Source: Bacteroidaceae bacterium (GTDB lineage: Bacteria > Bacteroidota > Bacteroidia > Bacteroidales > Bacteroidaceae). From it: a stretch of DNA of 55,632 bases. Under the pieces are notes generated by a model. It was not told where the DNA came from and ran no database searches. It saw only the letters and a list, made by a program, of their open reading frames with translations. Position 1 is the stretch's first letter. Every line of letters begins with the position of its first letter. This document shows positions 17,599 through 25,946 of the stretch, one piece after another. The translations under genes were made by a program, and so were the position numbers. Location of the stretch: assembly GCA_017546785.1 (NCBI GenBank), contig JAFYRW010000005.1, forward strand, positions 1 through 55,632, read 5' to 3'.

Positions 17599-19143
17599 AT
17601 GAAAGGCGGAGCTTTTGGCTTTTTATCACTCTTTGCAATGACACCATTGGCTGTTGCTGCGCAGGAATGCTGCACTACAAAGCCTAATGTGGTGCTTATT
17701 TATGCCGATGATTTAGGCTATGGCGACATTGGATGCTACGGAGCAAAGAATGTCGCTACTCCCAATGTGAATGCCCTTGCCGATAGTGGGTGCCGCTTCA
17801 CAAATGCCTATTCGGTGGCATCGACGAGCACTCCCTCGCGATATTCGCTGCTTACCGGTGAATACCCCTGGCGTAAGAAAGGTACCGACGTTGCTGCCGG
17901 TGATGCAGCTATGATTATCTCGCCTGAACAATACACTGTTGCTGACCTTTTCAAAGAGAATGGTTACGCTACTGCTGCTTTTGGAAAATGGCATTTAGGG
18001 TTAGGCGCCGAGAGTGGTAAACAGAATTGGAATGCTCCAATATCGCCGGCGTTGTCCGATATTGGATTCGACAGCTCCTACATAATGGCTGCTACTGCCG
18101 ACAGGGTACCTTGTGTGTTTATTGAGAATGGGGCGGTGGCAAACTACGACAGTACGGCTCCCATTTATGTCAGTTATTCGGCTAATTTCGAGGGTGAGCC
18201 TACCGGACGCAATAATCCGGAGCTGCTCTACAATATGAGACATTCGCACGGACACGATATGTCAATAGTGAATGGCATAGGGCGAATAGGCTATATGAAG
18301 GGCGGAGGCTCTGCTCTTTGGAGGGATGAGAATATTGCCGACTCAATAACGGCGCACGCTGTTGAATTTATAAAGGGGTGTGTAGAGAAGCCTTTTTTTG
18401 TATATTTTGCTACAAACGACGTACACGTGCCTCGTTTCCCCCACGAGCGTTTCAGAGGAATGACAGGAATGGGAATGCGCGGCGATGCAATAGCGCAGTT
18501 CGACTGGTGTGTCGGAACTGTTGTCGATGCTCTTAAAGAACGTGGAGTGTACGAAAATACAATAATAATAGTAACAAGCGACAATGGTCCTGTGGTGGAT
18601 GATGGTTACGCTGATGCGGCCGAAGAATTGTTGAACGGTCACGACCCAATGGGTGGCTTGCGTGGAGGAAAATATAGCTGCTTCGAGGCTGGTACACGTG
18701 TGCCTTTCATTGTGCATTGGCCGGCGAGGATAAAGAGTGCGTTGGTTAGTGATGCTCTTGTGTCGCAGATAGACTTTATGAATGTAATGGCAGGAATAAT
18801 CGGTGCGCCTATTGTTGATAGTATCTCGCCCGATGGACTATGCGGACAAGAAAAAGCGTGGGTAGGCGAAACGCTGCAGGGACGTCCTTTTGTCGTTGGA
18901 ATGGCATCGAACCACACACTCTCTCTTGTAACTGATGAGTGGAAATATATAGAGCCTAAAGGTGGTCTGTTAATGGTTCCCTGGGGACCTAAGATAGAGA
19001 CTGGTTATTCTAAAGTACCTCAATTGTTTAAAAGGGTAAATGGCGAATTTAACGAGAGTGTAAATGTGGCTACTGAGAATTCTGCTATAGTTGAGGCTGT
19101 AAGCCTTATTTTGGAGAATGTACGCAATAATGTAAGAAATTAG
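17599..19143 (+). CDS. S1-family sulfatase, Ser-type active site
   Basis: Secreted arylsulfatase-like hydrolase for sulfate esters, probably on sulfated glycans. A signal peptide (MKGGAFGFLSLFAMTPLAVAA) precedes the alkaline phosphatase-fold domain: NVVLIYADDLGYGDIGCYG with the metal-binding Asp pair, then the active-site motif S77-T-P-S-R81, in which the Ser must be oxidised to formylglycine by an anaerobic maturase (anSME). FGKWHLG near 131 and TSDNGPVV near 325 supply further metal and substrate contacts. The 514 residues fit the family. No maturase gene is in the window. It stands outside the SusC/D locus and is followed six bases later by a helicase gene, an odd pairing. Substrate unknown. 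Confidence 0.93.
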   Translation: MKGGAFGFLSLFAMTPLAVAAQECCTTKPNVVLIYADDLGYGDIGCYGAKNVATPNVNALADSGCRFTNAYSVASTSTPSRYSLLTGEYPWRKKGTDVAAGDAAMIISPEQYTVADLFKENGYATAAFGKWHLGLGAESGKQNWNAPISPALSDIGFDSSYIMAATADRVPCVFIENGAVANYDSTAPIYVSYSANFEGEPTGRNNPELLYNMRHSHGHDMSIVNGIGRIGYMKGGGSALWRDENIADSITAHAVEFIKGCVEKPFFVYFATNDVHVPRFPHERFRGMTGMGMRGDAIAQFDWCVGTVVDALKERGVYENTIIIVTSDNGPVVDDGYADAAEELLNGHDPMGGLRGGKYSCFEAGTRVPFIVHWPARIKSALVSDALVSQIDFMNVMAGIIGAPIVDSISPDGLCGQEKAWVGETLQGRPFVVGMASNHTLSLVTDEWKYIEPKGGLLMVPWGPKIETGYSKVPQLFKRVNGEFNESVNVATENSAIVEAVSLILENVRNNVRN

Positions 19144-19149
19144 TTGAAG

Positions 19150-20487
19150 ATGGGAATAATATTGAATTCTGCGCAGCAGAAGGCTTTGCGCAATCTTAAG
19201 ATTGAGGAACTGAATGAGATGCAGCAGGCGGCAATAGAGCATTGTCGCGAGTCTAAGAATATGGTGTTGCTCTCGCCAACGGGAACAGGAAAGACATTGG
19301 CTTTTCTGCTACCTTTGCTCGAACGTCTGAATGCCGATTGTCGAGGAGTGCAGGCTTTGATTGTCCTTCCTACCCGAGAGCTTGCAAAGCAGGTGTTTGA
19401 TGTGTGGCGTTCAATGGCAACCTCTTTCTCGGTTACAGCACTCTATGGCGGACGTCCTCTGGAACAGGAAATAGCATCGCTCGGCGGTAGCTCGCCGTCG
19501 CTTATCGTGGGTACTCCGGGACGCTTGCTCGACCATCTTAACCACGCATCGTTTGCTGTGGAAAAATGTTCTCAACTGGTAATTGATGAGTTTGATAAAT
19601 GCCTCGAAATGGGCTTTCACGAGGAGATGCAGGAACTATTAGGTCATTTGCCGAATCTTACCTCGCGTTTCTTGCTGTCGGCAACCGATGCTGACGAGAT
19701 TCCTGAATTTGCTGGTGCCGACAATGTGAAAAAGCTGGACTTTAGCGAGTGTGATGCTGAGCCTGCTGCGCGAACAGCGTTCTACAAGATAACAACAACT
19801 CCCGAACAGCGTTTACAACGTCTCTACGAACTTTTGTGCAGTTTTTCAGGCGAACCTGCCATTGTCTTCTGTAATTTTAGAGAGAGTGTCGAGGAGGTGC
19901 GTCGTTTCCTTGCAAAGGAGCGACTGATAGTGTCGGCCTATCACGGAGCGCTCGAACAGAAGGAGCGCGAGCTTGCTCTCTACCGTTTTTCGAGCGGCTG
20001 TAGCAATATTCTTATAAGTACCGACCTTGCGGCGCGCGGACTCGATATTAAGGATGTTAAGCACGTTATTCATTTTCAGCGTCCTATGACAGCCGAGATA
20101 TTTACTCATCGTAACGGACGTACAGCCCGCTGGGAGGCCGATGGCTCGGTGTATATGCTGTCGTATCACGAACATACACTGCCCGATTTTGTACCCGAGG
20201 AGATAAGCGAATATAAATTCCCTAAAAAACTCTCTCTGCCCGACCTTCCCCAGTGGAGTGCTCTATATATAGGTAAGGGTAAGCGCGACAAGATAAGCCG
20301 CGGAGATATTGCTGGATTCTTTATGAAAAAAGGAGGCCTACGCTCCGAAGAGGTAGGCCCTATAATGGTTCTTGACCGTTATTCATATGCTGCAGTGCGC
20401 AGGAACAGGGTACGCGAACTGCTCTCTGTCATAGAGGGACAGAAGATTAAGGGACTAAAGACAATAGTCTCTGTCGCACACAATTAA
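19150..20487 (+). CDS. DEAD-box-type RNA helicase (DEFD variant)
   Basis: ATP-dependent RNA helicase, cytoplasmic. Start placed at the ATG at 19150; a TTG six bases earlier is less likely. The 445 residues contain motif I SPTGTGKT, Ia PTRELAKQ, Ib TPGRLLDHL, motif II as DEFD rather than DEAD (DEFDKCLEMGF), motif III SAT, IV-V with STDLAARGLDIKDV, and VI HRNGRTAR. The C-terminal tail after about 350 is short and basic (KGKRDKISRGDIAGFFMKKGG), resembling small DbpA-type RNA-binding tails. Overlaps the convergent lipoprotein gene by four bases at its 3' end with no terminator between. It is likely co-transcribed with the sulfatase. Confidence 0.92.
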   Translation: MGIILNSAQQKALRNLKIEELNEMQQAAIEHCRESKNMVLLSPTGTGKTLAFLLPLLERLNADCRGVQALIVLPTRELAKQVFDVWRSMATSFSVTALYGGRPLEQEIASLGGSSPSLIVGTPGRLLDHLNHASFAVEKCSQLVIDEFDKCLEMGFHEEMQELLGHLPNLTSRFLLSATDADEIPEFAGADNVKKLDFSECDAEPAARTAFYKITTTPEQRLQRLYELLCSFSGEPAIVFCNFRESVEEVRRFLAKERLIVSAYHGALEQKERELALYRFSSGCSNILISTDLAARGLDIKDVKHVIHFQRPMTAEIFTHRNGRTARWEADGSVYMLSYHEHTLPDFVPEEISEYKFPKKLSLPDLPQWSALYIGKGKRDKISRGDIAGFFMKKGGLRSEEVGPIMVLDRYSYAAVRRNRVRELLSVIEGQKIKGLKTIVSVAHN

Positions 20488-21776
20488 TATTCGTATCCCG
20501 GGTGCTGTGTTAGATTGTAATTGTTTAGAATCGCATCGTAGGGGTAAGGCATAATAAGCTCCCACTCCTCGCATCCTGCAACCTCTTGCGCAAGGCCTGT
20601 TCTTAGAAGCATCGCCCAATAACCGTAGCTGGGCAATTCAATTGTCTGCCATTGAGCGTACAGCTCTTCGTTGCTAATTTGATTCTCCTGTTGTATTAAG
20701 CTGTTCTTTGTAGCTGTGTAGATGGGAAGCTCGCTACCGTAATATTGGTAAACTTCGGGATAAATTTCTTTGTCTACCGATAATGAGAATTCTGCTGTGT
20801 GATTCTCTATGTCACCGTATCCGTAGAGTGTCTGATTTATTTCGGCCAACAGAATCTGTGCTGCATTGTGGTCGAAGCGGTAGTAGCTGTTGCCTCTAAG
20901 AGTCTCTGATTCTAAAACCTCTTCTAATCGGTATTTAATGCAATCCATTATCTCGTATTTGCTCAATATGCTCTGCTCCTTGTTGTTGTAGTATGGTATT
21001 TTATCCCACAATAGGGCTGCATTGTAATAGACGAACGACTGAATGACGTAAGCTTCGTGCAGAATCTCGCGATACTCGCTATCCTTGTATAGATGGCTAT
21101 TCTCTATGGTTGCTATAATATACTCATTCAAAGGCTTAATGATATTGTATGCATCATTCCAACATTTTTTGATATAGTATGAGTTTGAAGTTATTTTATG
21201 ACTGCTTCCGTAATAGTCGCAACCTGTCAATCTTATTTTTTCGAGAAGCAACTGATAATATTCAAAACTTACGAGATTGCTGTATGCGGCAAAGAGTACG
21301 GAGTTTAGAAATTCGATAGAATAAGAGGGAATTATCTCTACGTCGGCCATAGGGGGAGTAAGCGATTCAATCTCATTCTGTATCCCCTCTATTATAGAGG
21401 CATCTTCGTAGCGGGTAAAAATGTGAGTTCTTTCTTCGATAGTAAGTAATAATGAATTATCCGCTAATTTGTATTTTGCGATAAAGGTGTCGTTGTTGCT
21501 CTCTATTGTTACTACGCTGTCTTTTATAGTGTACTCGTAATATGAGTAGCTGCTGTTCCAACTGCCATTCTGATACTCTCTCGTTTCGCATTCGGCGCTG
21601 CCATCCTCGAGAACATCGAGCAGGAGTATCTTGTTGTCATTGGCAAGGTAGTAGCTGCCGGCAACTGCCATATTGTTAAAAAGATTGCCCAGAATACCGC
21701 CTAATAGGCTGGGGTCGCAGCTTGTGAGTAACAACGGTATTATTACAATAATGAACGGTAAAGTTATTTTTTTCAT
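20484..21776 (-). CDS. Lipoprotein: lipocalin-like domain joined to divergent SusD-like domain
   Basis: Start at 21776 gives MKKITLPFIIVIIPLLLTSC, a type II signal with lipidated Cys20. Residues about 37-125 look like a Bacteroidota lipocalin-like sandwich (GSYYLANDNKILLLDVLEDG ... VVTIESNNDTFIAKYKL). From about 140 the protein is helical and SusD-like: HEAYVIQSFVYYNAALLWDKIPYY matches the conserved helix-and-Trp region of SusD/RagB, and the end, IMPYPYDAILNNYNLTQHPGYEY, matches the usual SusD terminus (P.P..EI..N..L.QNPGY). At 430 residues it is short for a SusD, and no SusC gene is adjacent. TACCTTTG box 17 bases upstream. The domain call is by pattern; glycan or peptide binding is inferred. 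Confidence 0.72.
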   Translation of the reverse strand: MKKITLPFIIVIIPLLLTSCDPSLLGGILGNLFNNMAVAGSYYLANDNKILLLDVLEDGSAECETREYQNGSWNSSYSYYEYTIKDSVVTIESNNDTFIAKYKLADNSLLLTIEERTHIFTRYEDASIIEGIQNEIESLTPPMADVEIIPSYSIEFLNSVLFAAYSNLVSFEYYQLLLEKIRLTGCDYYGSSHKITSNSYYIKKCWNDAYNIIKPLNEYIIATIENSHLYKDSEYREILHEAYVIQSFVYYNAALLWDKIPYYNNKEQSILSKYEIMDCIKYRLEEVLESETLRGNSYYRFDHNAAQILLAEINQTLYGYGDIENHTAEFSLSVDKEIYPEVYQYYGSELPIYTATKNSLIQQENQISNEELYAQWQTIELPSYGYWAMLLRTGLAQEVAGCEEWELIMPYPYDAILNNYNLTQHPGYEY

Positions 21777-21792
21777 AATTATGGATTTTTTG

Positions 21793-21800
21793 CAAAGGTA
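21793..21800 (-). promoter_or_regulatory. -7 promoter box (TACCTTTG) of the SusD-like lipoprotein gene
   Basis: Minus-strand TACCTTTG, exact TAnnTTTG match, 17 bases before the ATG. Confidence 0.55.
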
Positions 21801-21938
21801 TTGTTTTTGACTATAATGGCAAACTTTTGTGATTTTAGTTGTTTTGCACACTGTTGTTTCTTTTGTGTTGTTTTTTCTATTTTTGATGTAAAATGATGAA
21901 AAAAAGTTTGGTTTTTTCTTTGATAATGAAAAAAATGC

Positions 21939-21946
21939 TATCTTCG
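21939..21946 (+). promoter_or_regulatory. -7 promoter box (TATCTTCG) of the serC operon
   Basis: Plus-strand TATCTTCG, 60 bases before the serC ATG. No riboswitch-like structure was recognised in the short leader. Confidence 0.6.
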
Positions 21947-22005
21947 CGACTTGTTAATTGAAATTTGGACTTTTGAAACGAAATTATAATTCTAATAATA
22001 TTGAT

Positions 22006-23073
22006 ATGAAAAAATTCAATTTTAATGCCGGCCCATCGATATTGCCGCGCGAAGTGATTGAAGAGACTGCTAAAGGTGTTCTTGATTTTAATGGAATAGG
22101 TCTTTCTATACTCGAGATAAGCCATCGTTCTAAGGATTTTCAGCCTGTATTGGATGAGGCTGTAGCTCTTTTCAAGGAGTTGTTGAATATTCCCGAGGGT
22201 TACTCGGTTCTTTTCCTCGGTGGTGGTGCAAGTATGCAGTTCTGTATGATTCCTTACAACTTCCTCGACAAGAAGGCTGCTTATCTTAACACCGGTACTT
22301 GGGCTAACAAGGCTTTGAAAGAGGCTAAGAACTTTGGAGAGGTTGTAGAGGTCGCATCGTCAAAGGATAAGACTTTCTCTTATATCCCCAAAGATTTTGT
22401 AATTCCTACAGATGCCGATTATTTCCACATTACAACAAACAATACAATATACGGTACAGAGATTCGCAAGGATATTGATTCTCCCGTTCCTCTTATCGCC
22501 GATATGTCATCGGATATTTTCTCACGTCCTGTTGATGTAAGCAAATATACTTGTATCTACGGTGGTGCGCAGAAAAATCTCGCTCCCTCGGGCGTTACAT
22601 TCGTTATTGTAAAGGACGATGCTCTTGGTAAGGTGTCTCGTACAATCCCCACAATGCTCGACTATCGTACACACATTGAGGGTGGTTCAATGTTCAATAC
22701 TCCTCCTGTATTGCCTATCTATTCAGCAATGCTTACATTACGTTGGATTAAGGCTAACGGTGGTGTAACAGAAATGCAGCGTCGTGCTTTGGAGCGTGCT
22801 GAACTTCTTTACGGTGAGATTGACCGCAACCGTATGTTCAAGGGTACTGCTGCCGTTGAGGACCGTTCATTGATGAACATTGACTTTGTGATGGCCGACG
22901 AGTACAAAGAGCTTGAGGCAGACTTTATGGCATACGCTGTTTCTAAGGGTATGGTCGGTATCAAGGGACACCGTTCGGTTGGTGGCTTCCGTGCATCTTG
23001 CTACAATGCTCTTCCTTTGGAAGCTGTTCAGGCGCTTGTAGATTGTATGAAGGAGTTTGAGAAAAATAATTGA
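22006..23073 (+). CDS. serC: Phosphoserine aminotransferase
   Basis: PLP enzyme converting 3-phosphohydroxypyruvate and glutamate to phosphoserine; also used in pyridoxine synthesis. Start at 22006 ([14 protein letters not shown]), where the family N-terminus begins; a longer frame from 21958 adds non-family residues. The 355 residues show [13 protein letters not shown], the phosphate-binding [19 protein letters not shown], and the PLP lysine in [14 protein letters not shown] near 185-198, plus the C-terminal [16 protein letters not shown] with the substrate-binding Arg. First gene of serC-serA-DUF1015-YigZ, with short gaps throughout. Confidence 0.97.
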   Translation: MKKFNFNAGPSILPREVIEETAKGVLDFNGIGLSILEISHRSKDFQPVLDEAVALFKELLNIPEGYSVLFLGGGASMQFCMIPYNFLDKKAAYLNTGTWANKALKEAKNFGEVVEVASSKDKTFSYIPKDFVIPTDADYFHITTNNTIYGTEIRKDIDSPVPLIADMSSDIFSRPVDVSKYTCIYGGAQKNLAPSGVTFVIVKDDALGKVSRTIPTMLDYRTHIEGGSMFNTPPVLPIYSAMLTLRWIKANGGVTEMQRRALERAELLYGEIDRNRMFKGTAAVEDRSLMNIDFVMADEYKELEADFMAYAVSKGMVGIKGHRSVGGFRASCYNALPLEAVQALVDCMKEFEKNN

Positions 23074-23083
23074 TTCAAAAGCT

Positions 23084-24004
23084 ATGAAAAAAGTATTGGT
23101 TGCAACGGAGAAGCCTTTTGCTGCTGTTGCCGTTAATGGAATAAAAGAGATTGTTGAGGGTGCAGGATACGAGCTTGTACTCCTCGAAAAATATACCGAT
23201 AAGGCTCAGTTGCTTGCTGCTGTTGCCGACGTTGATGCAGTAATCATCCGTAGCGATATTGCCGATGAGGCTCTCTTTGAAGCTGCAAAGAACCTTAAGA
23301 TTGTTGTTCGTGCCGGTGCCGGATACGACAATATCAATCTCGAGGCTGCTACTGCCCACAATGTGTGCGCAATGAACACTCCCGGACAGAATGCCAACGC
23401 TGTTGCCGAGCTTGCTCTCGGACTTATGGTATATGCTGCACGTAACACATTCAACGGTGCGTCGGGCTTTGAGCTTAAGGGCAAGAAACTCGGTATTCAG
23501 GGATTCGGTAATATTGGACGTCTCGTAGCTCGTTTGGGTGCTGCTTTTGGTATGGATATTTATGTTCACGACCTTTATGCTCCCGATATTCAGGAGGCAG
23601 CAAAGGGTTATACCATCGTAGAGGATGTTCGTGACCTCTATAAGAACTGTAATTTTATTTCGTTGCATATTCCTGCTACTCCCCAGACAAAGGGTAGCAT
23701 CGGCCGCGAGCTTGTAGCTTCAATGCCCAAGAATGCGGTTCTTGTGAATACTGCACGCAAAGAGGTTATCAACGAGGCTGAATTGATTGAAATGCTTGCA
23801 GAGCGTGCCGACTTTAAATATATGACCGACGTTGCTCCTGCAGCTCTCGAGGAGTTTGCAAAATTCGAGGGCCGTTTCTTTGCATCGCCCAAGAAGATGG
23901 GTGCACAGACAGCTGAGGCTAATATAAATGCCGGTCTTGCTGCTGCACGTCAGATTGTGGACTTCTTTGAAAATGGTAACGAGAGATTCCGTTTGAACAA
24001 ATAA
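23084..24004 (+). CDS. serA: D-3-phosphoglycerate dehydrogenase, short type without ACT domain
   Basis: Oxidises 3-phosphoglycerate to phosphohydroxypyruvate, first step of serine synthesis. Start at 23084 (MKKVLVATEKPF), ten bases after serC. The 306 residues contain only the substrate and NAD domains: GAGYDNINLEAA near 78, Rossmann loop GIQGFGNIGRLVARLGAAFG at 137-156, and the active-site Arg225 in VNTARKEVINE. No ACT or ASB regulatory domain, so serine feedback of the E. coli kind is not expected. Where D-2-hydroxyacid dehydrogenases normally place the catalytic His (PH.G..T.EA) this protein reads P269-KKMGAQTAEA, with Lys instead. Context makes serA the best call; the altered residue is noted separately. 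Confidence 0.9.
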   Translation: MKKVLVATEKPFAAVAVNGIKEIVEGAGYELVLLEKYTDKAQLLAAVADVDAVIIRSDIADEALFEAAKNLKIVVRAGAGYDNINLEAATAHNVCAMNTPGQNANAVAELALGLMVYAARNTFNGASGFELKGKKLGIQGFGNIGRLVARLGAAFGMDIYVHDLYAPDIQEAAKGYTIVEDVRDLYKNCNFISLHIPATPQTKGSIGRELVASMPKNAVLVNTARKEVINEAELIEMLAERADFKYMTDVAPAALEEFAKFEGRFFASPKKMGAQTAEANINAGLAAARQIVDFFENGNERFRLNK

Positions 24005-24016
24005 AAAGATATAATT

Positions 24017-25264
24017 ATGGCTGTTGTTAAACCTTTTAAGGGCATTCGTCCTCCGCGCGAACTTATAGAACAGGTTCAGAGCCGTCCTTATGATGTGCTG
24101 AATTCCGATGAGGCGCGTGCCGAGGCAGGCGACAATGAAAAGTCGTTGTATCACATAATCCGTCCCGAGATTGACTTTCCCGTAGGTACCGACGAGCACG
24201 CTCCCGAGGTATACGAGAAGGCTGCCGAGAATTTTGCTAAATTCCAGGAGAATGGTTGGCTCGTTCAGGACGAAAAGGAGCAGTATTACATCTATGCTCA
24301 GACAATGAACGGAAAGACTCAGTATGGTCTCGTTGTTTGTGCTTATGTGGACGATTATATGAGCGGTGCAATCAAAAAGCACGAACTTACACGTAAGGAC
24401 AAGGAAGAGGACCGTATGAAGCACGTTCGTGTGAACAATGCCAATATAGAGCCTGTATTCTTTGCTTTCCCCGACAATGACCGTCTGAACGATGTTGTCG
24501 CTTCATATATCACAGCAGAGCCTGAGTACGATTTTACAGCAGAATTGGACGGATTCCGTCACCAACTGTGGATTGTGGACAAGGATGCCGACATTGCTGT
24601 AATCACCGAGGAGTTTGCTAAAATGCCTTCGCTCTATATTGCCGATGGTCACCACCGTTCGGCTGCTGCGGCGTTGGTAGGTAAAGAGAAAGCCGACAAT
24701 AACCCCAACCACAAGGGCGACGAGGAGTATAACTATTTTATGGCAGTGTGCTTCCCTGCTAACCAATTGACAATCATCGACTACAACCGCGTTGTTAAGG
24801 ATCTTAACGGCCTCTCCGAGGAGGAGTTCCTTGCTGCATTGTCTAAGCATTTTGTTGTTGAGGAGAAGGGTGAGGATATCTATAAGCCTGTTGCTTTGCA
24901 TAATTTCTCTCTCTATCTTGCAGGAAAATGGTACAGCCTCACAGCAAAAGAGGGTACATACGACGACAGCGATCCTATCGGTGTACTCGACGTTACAATC
25001 TCTTCGAACCTTATCCTCGACGAGATTCTCGATATCAAGGACTTGCGTACAAGCAAGCGCATAGACTTTGTGGGCGGTATACGCGGATTGGGCGAGCTTA
25101 AACGCCGAGTGGACAGCGGTGAGATGAAGATGGCTCTTGCTCTCTATCCCGTATCTATGAAGCAGTTGATTGACATTGCCGATACAGGCAATATAATGCC
25201 TCCTAAGACTACCTGGTTCGAGCCTAAATTGCGTTCGGGCTTGGTAATACACAAATTATCTTGA
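24017..25264 (+). CDS. DUF1015 family protein
   Basis: Cytoplasmic protein of 415 residues in the DUF1015 (COG4198) family, whose biochemical role I cannot state with confidence. Family features: an N-terminal KPFKGIRPPRELIEQVQSRPYDVLNSDEAR, HVRVNNANIEPVFFAFPD, the strongly conserved YIADGHHRSAAA near 212-223, AVCFPANQLTIIDYNRVVKD, and a C-terminal NIMPPKTTWFEPKLRSGLVIH. Starts 12 bases after serA and its stop overlaps the YigZ start, so it is embedded in the serine operon. A link to serine or phosphoserine metabolism is inferred from position. No phosphoserine phosphatase (serB) gene lies in the window. Confidence 0.9.
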   Translation: MAVVKPFKGIRPPRELIEQVQSRPYDVLNSDEARAEAGDNEKSLYHIIRPEIDFPVGTDEHAPEVYEKAAENFAKFQENGWLVQDEKEQYYIYAQTMNGKTQYGLVVCAYVDDYMSGAIKKHELTRKDKEEDRMKHVRVNNANIEPVFFAFPDNDRLNDVVASYITAEPEYDFTAELDGFRHQLWIVDKDADIAVITEEFAKMPSLYIADGHHRSAAAALVGKEKADNNPNHKGDEEYNYFMAVCFPANQLTIIDYNRVVKDLNGLSEEEFLAALSKHFVVEEKGEDIYKPVALHNFSLYLAGKWYSLTAKEGTYDDSDPIGVLDVTISSNLILDEILDIKDLRTSKRIDFVGGIRGLGELKRRVDSGEMKMALALYPVSMKQLIDIADTGNIMPPKTTWFEPKLRSGLVIHKLS

Positions 25265-25884
25265 TGTTAGCAGAGGATATCTATAAAACAATAGAACAGC
25301 AAAGCGAAGGAACTTACTCCGAAAAAAGGAGCAAGTTCCTTGCTTTTGCTATTCCTGTAACCACTCTTGATGAGGTAAAGGAGCAGGTTGAGTTCTATCA
25401 GAAAAAATATTACGATGCACGACACGTCTGCTATGCCTATCGTCTGGGTGAGCGTGGAGAGCAGGAGCGTGCCAACGACAATGGTGAGCCGTCGGGTACT
25501 GCAGGAAAGCCTATTCTGGGGCAGATTTATAGTCGCGAACTGACGAATGTACTAGTTGTCGTGGTGCGCTATTTCGGCGGAATAAAATTGGGTACAAGCG
25601 GATTGATAGTGGCCTATCGTCTGGCGGCTGCAGAGGCTCTTGATGCGGCTCCTCAGATTGAAAAGACCATTAACGGTGAGATTACCCTAAGATTCTCCTA
25701 TCCGCTGCTGAACGATGTTCTACGCATCGTAAAGGAGGAGGAGCCTAAGGTTGTTGAACAGATTTTTGACAACGACTGTGTGGTGCGTCTCTCTATGCGC
25801 CTGTCGCGTTTGCCGCGTCTTGTGGAGCGCTACGAGAAATTAGTAATATCGAGCAAGGGCGACCTTAGAATAGAGAAGGAATAG
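25264..25884 (+). CDS. YigZ/IMPACT family protein
   Basis: Cytoplasmic two-domain protein related to E. coli YigZ and the N-terminal domain of eukaryotic IMPACT; proposed nucleic-acid or translation factor binding, not settled. The ATG at 25264 overlaps the DUF1015 stop by one base (TGATG); an in-frame TTG three bases earlier is less likely. The 206 residues show YSEKRSKFLAFAIPV at the N-terminus, the family signature NDNGEPSGTAGKPILGQI near 80-96, and VVVVRYFGGIKLGTSGLIVAYRLAA near 100-124, then a ferredoxin-like C-terminal domain. Last gene of the serC unit, followed by a terminator. Confidence 0.94.
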   Translation: MLAEDIYKTIEQQSEGTYSEKRSKFLAFAIPVTTLDEVKEQVEFYQKKYYDARHVCYAYRLGERGEQERANDNGEPSGTAGKPILGQIYSRELTNVLVVVVRYFGGIKLGTSGLIVAYRLAAAEALDAAPQIEKTINGEITLRFSYPLLNDVLRIVKEEEPKVVEQIFDNDCVVRLSMRLSRLPRLVERYEKLVISSKGDLRIEKE

Positions 25885-25915
25885 TCCTTTGTATAGGGTG
25901 GGGAGTATTGTTTAT

Positions 25916-25946
25916 GTGGCAGCTATTATATGTGCTGCCACTTTTT
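25916..25946 (+). terminator. Terminator of the serC-serA-DUF1015-YigZ unit
   Basis: Eight-bp stem GTGGCAGC (25916-25923) with GCTGCCAC (25934-25941), loop of 10 bases, then TTTTTATTT. Lies 32 bases behind the YigZ stop and just before the convergent kinase stop. Confidence 0.8.

Noticed and set aside
19144-19149. TTG start for the helicase gene
   Set aside because: An ATG follows two codons later and the added residues match nothing in the family.
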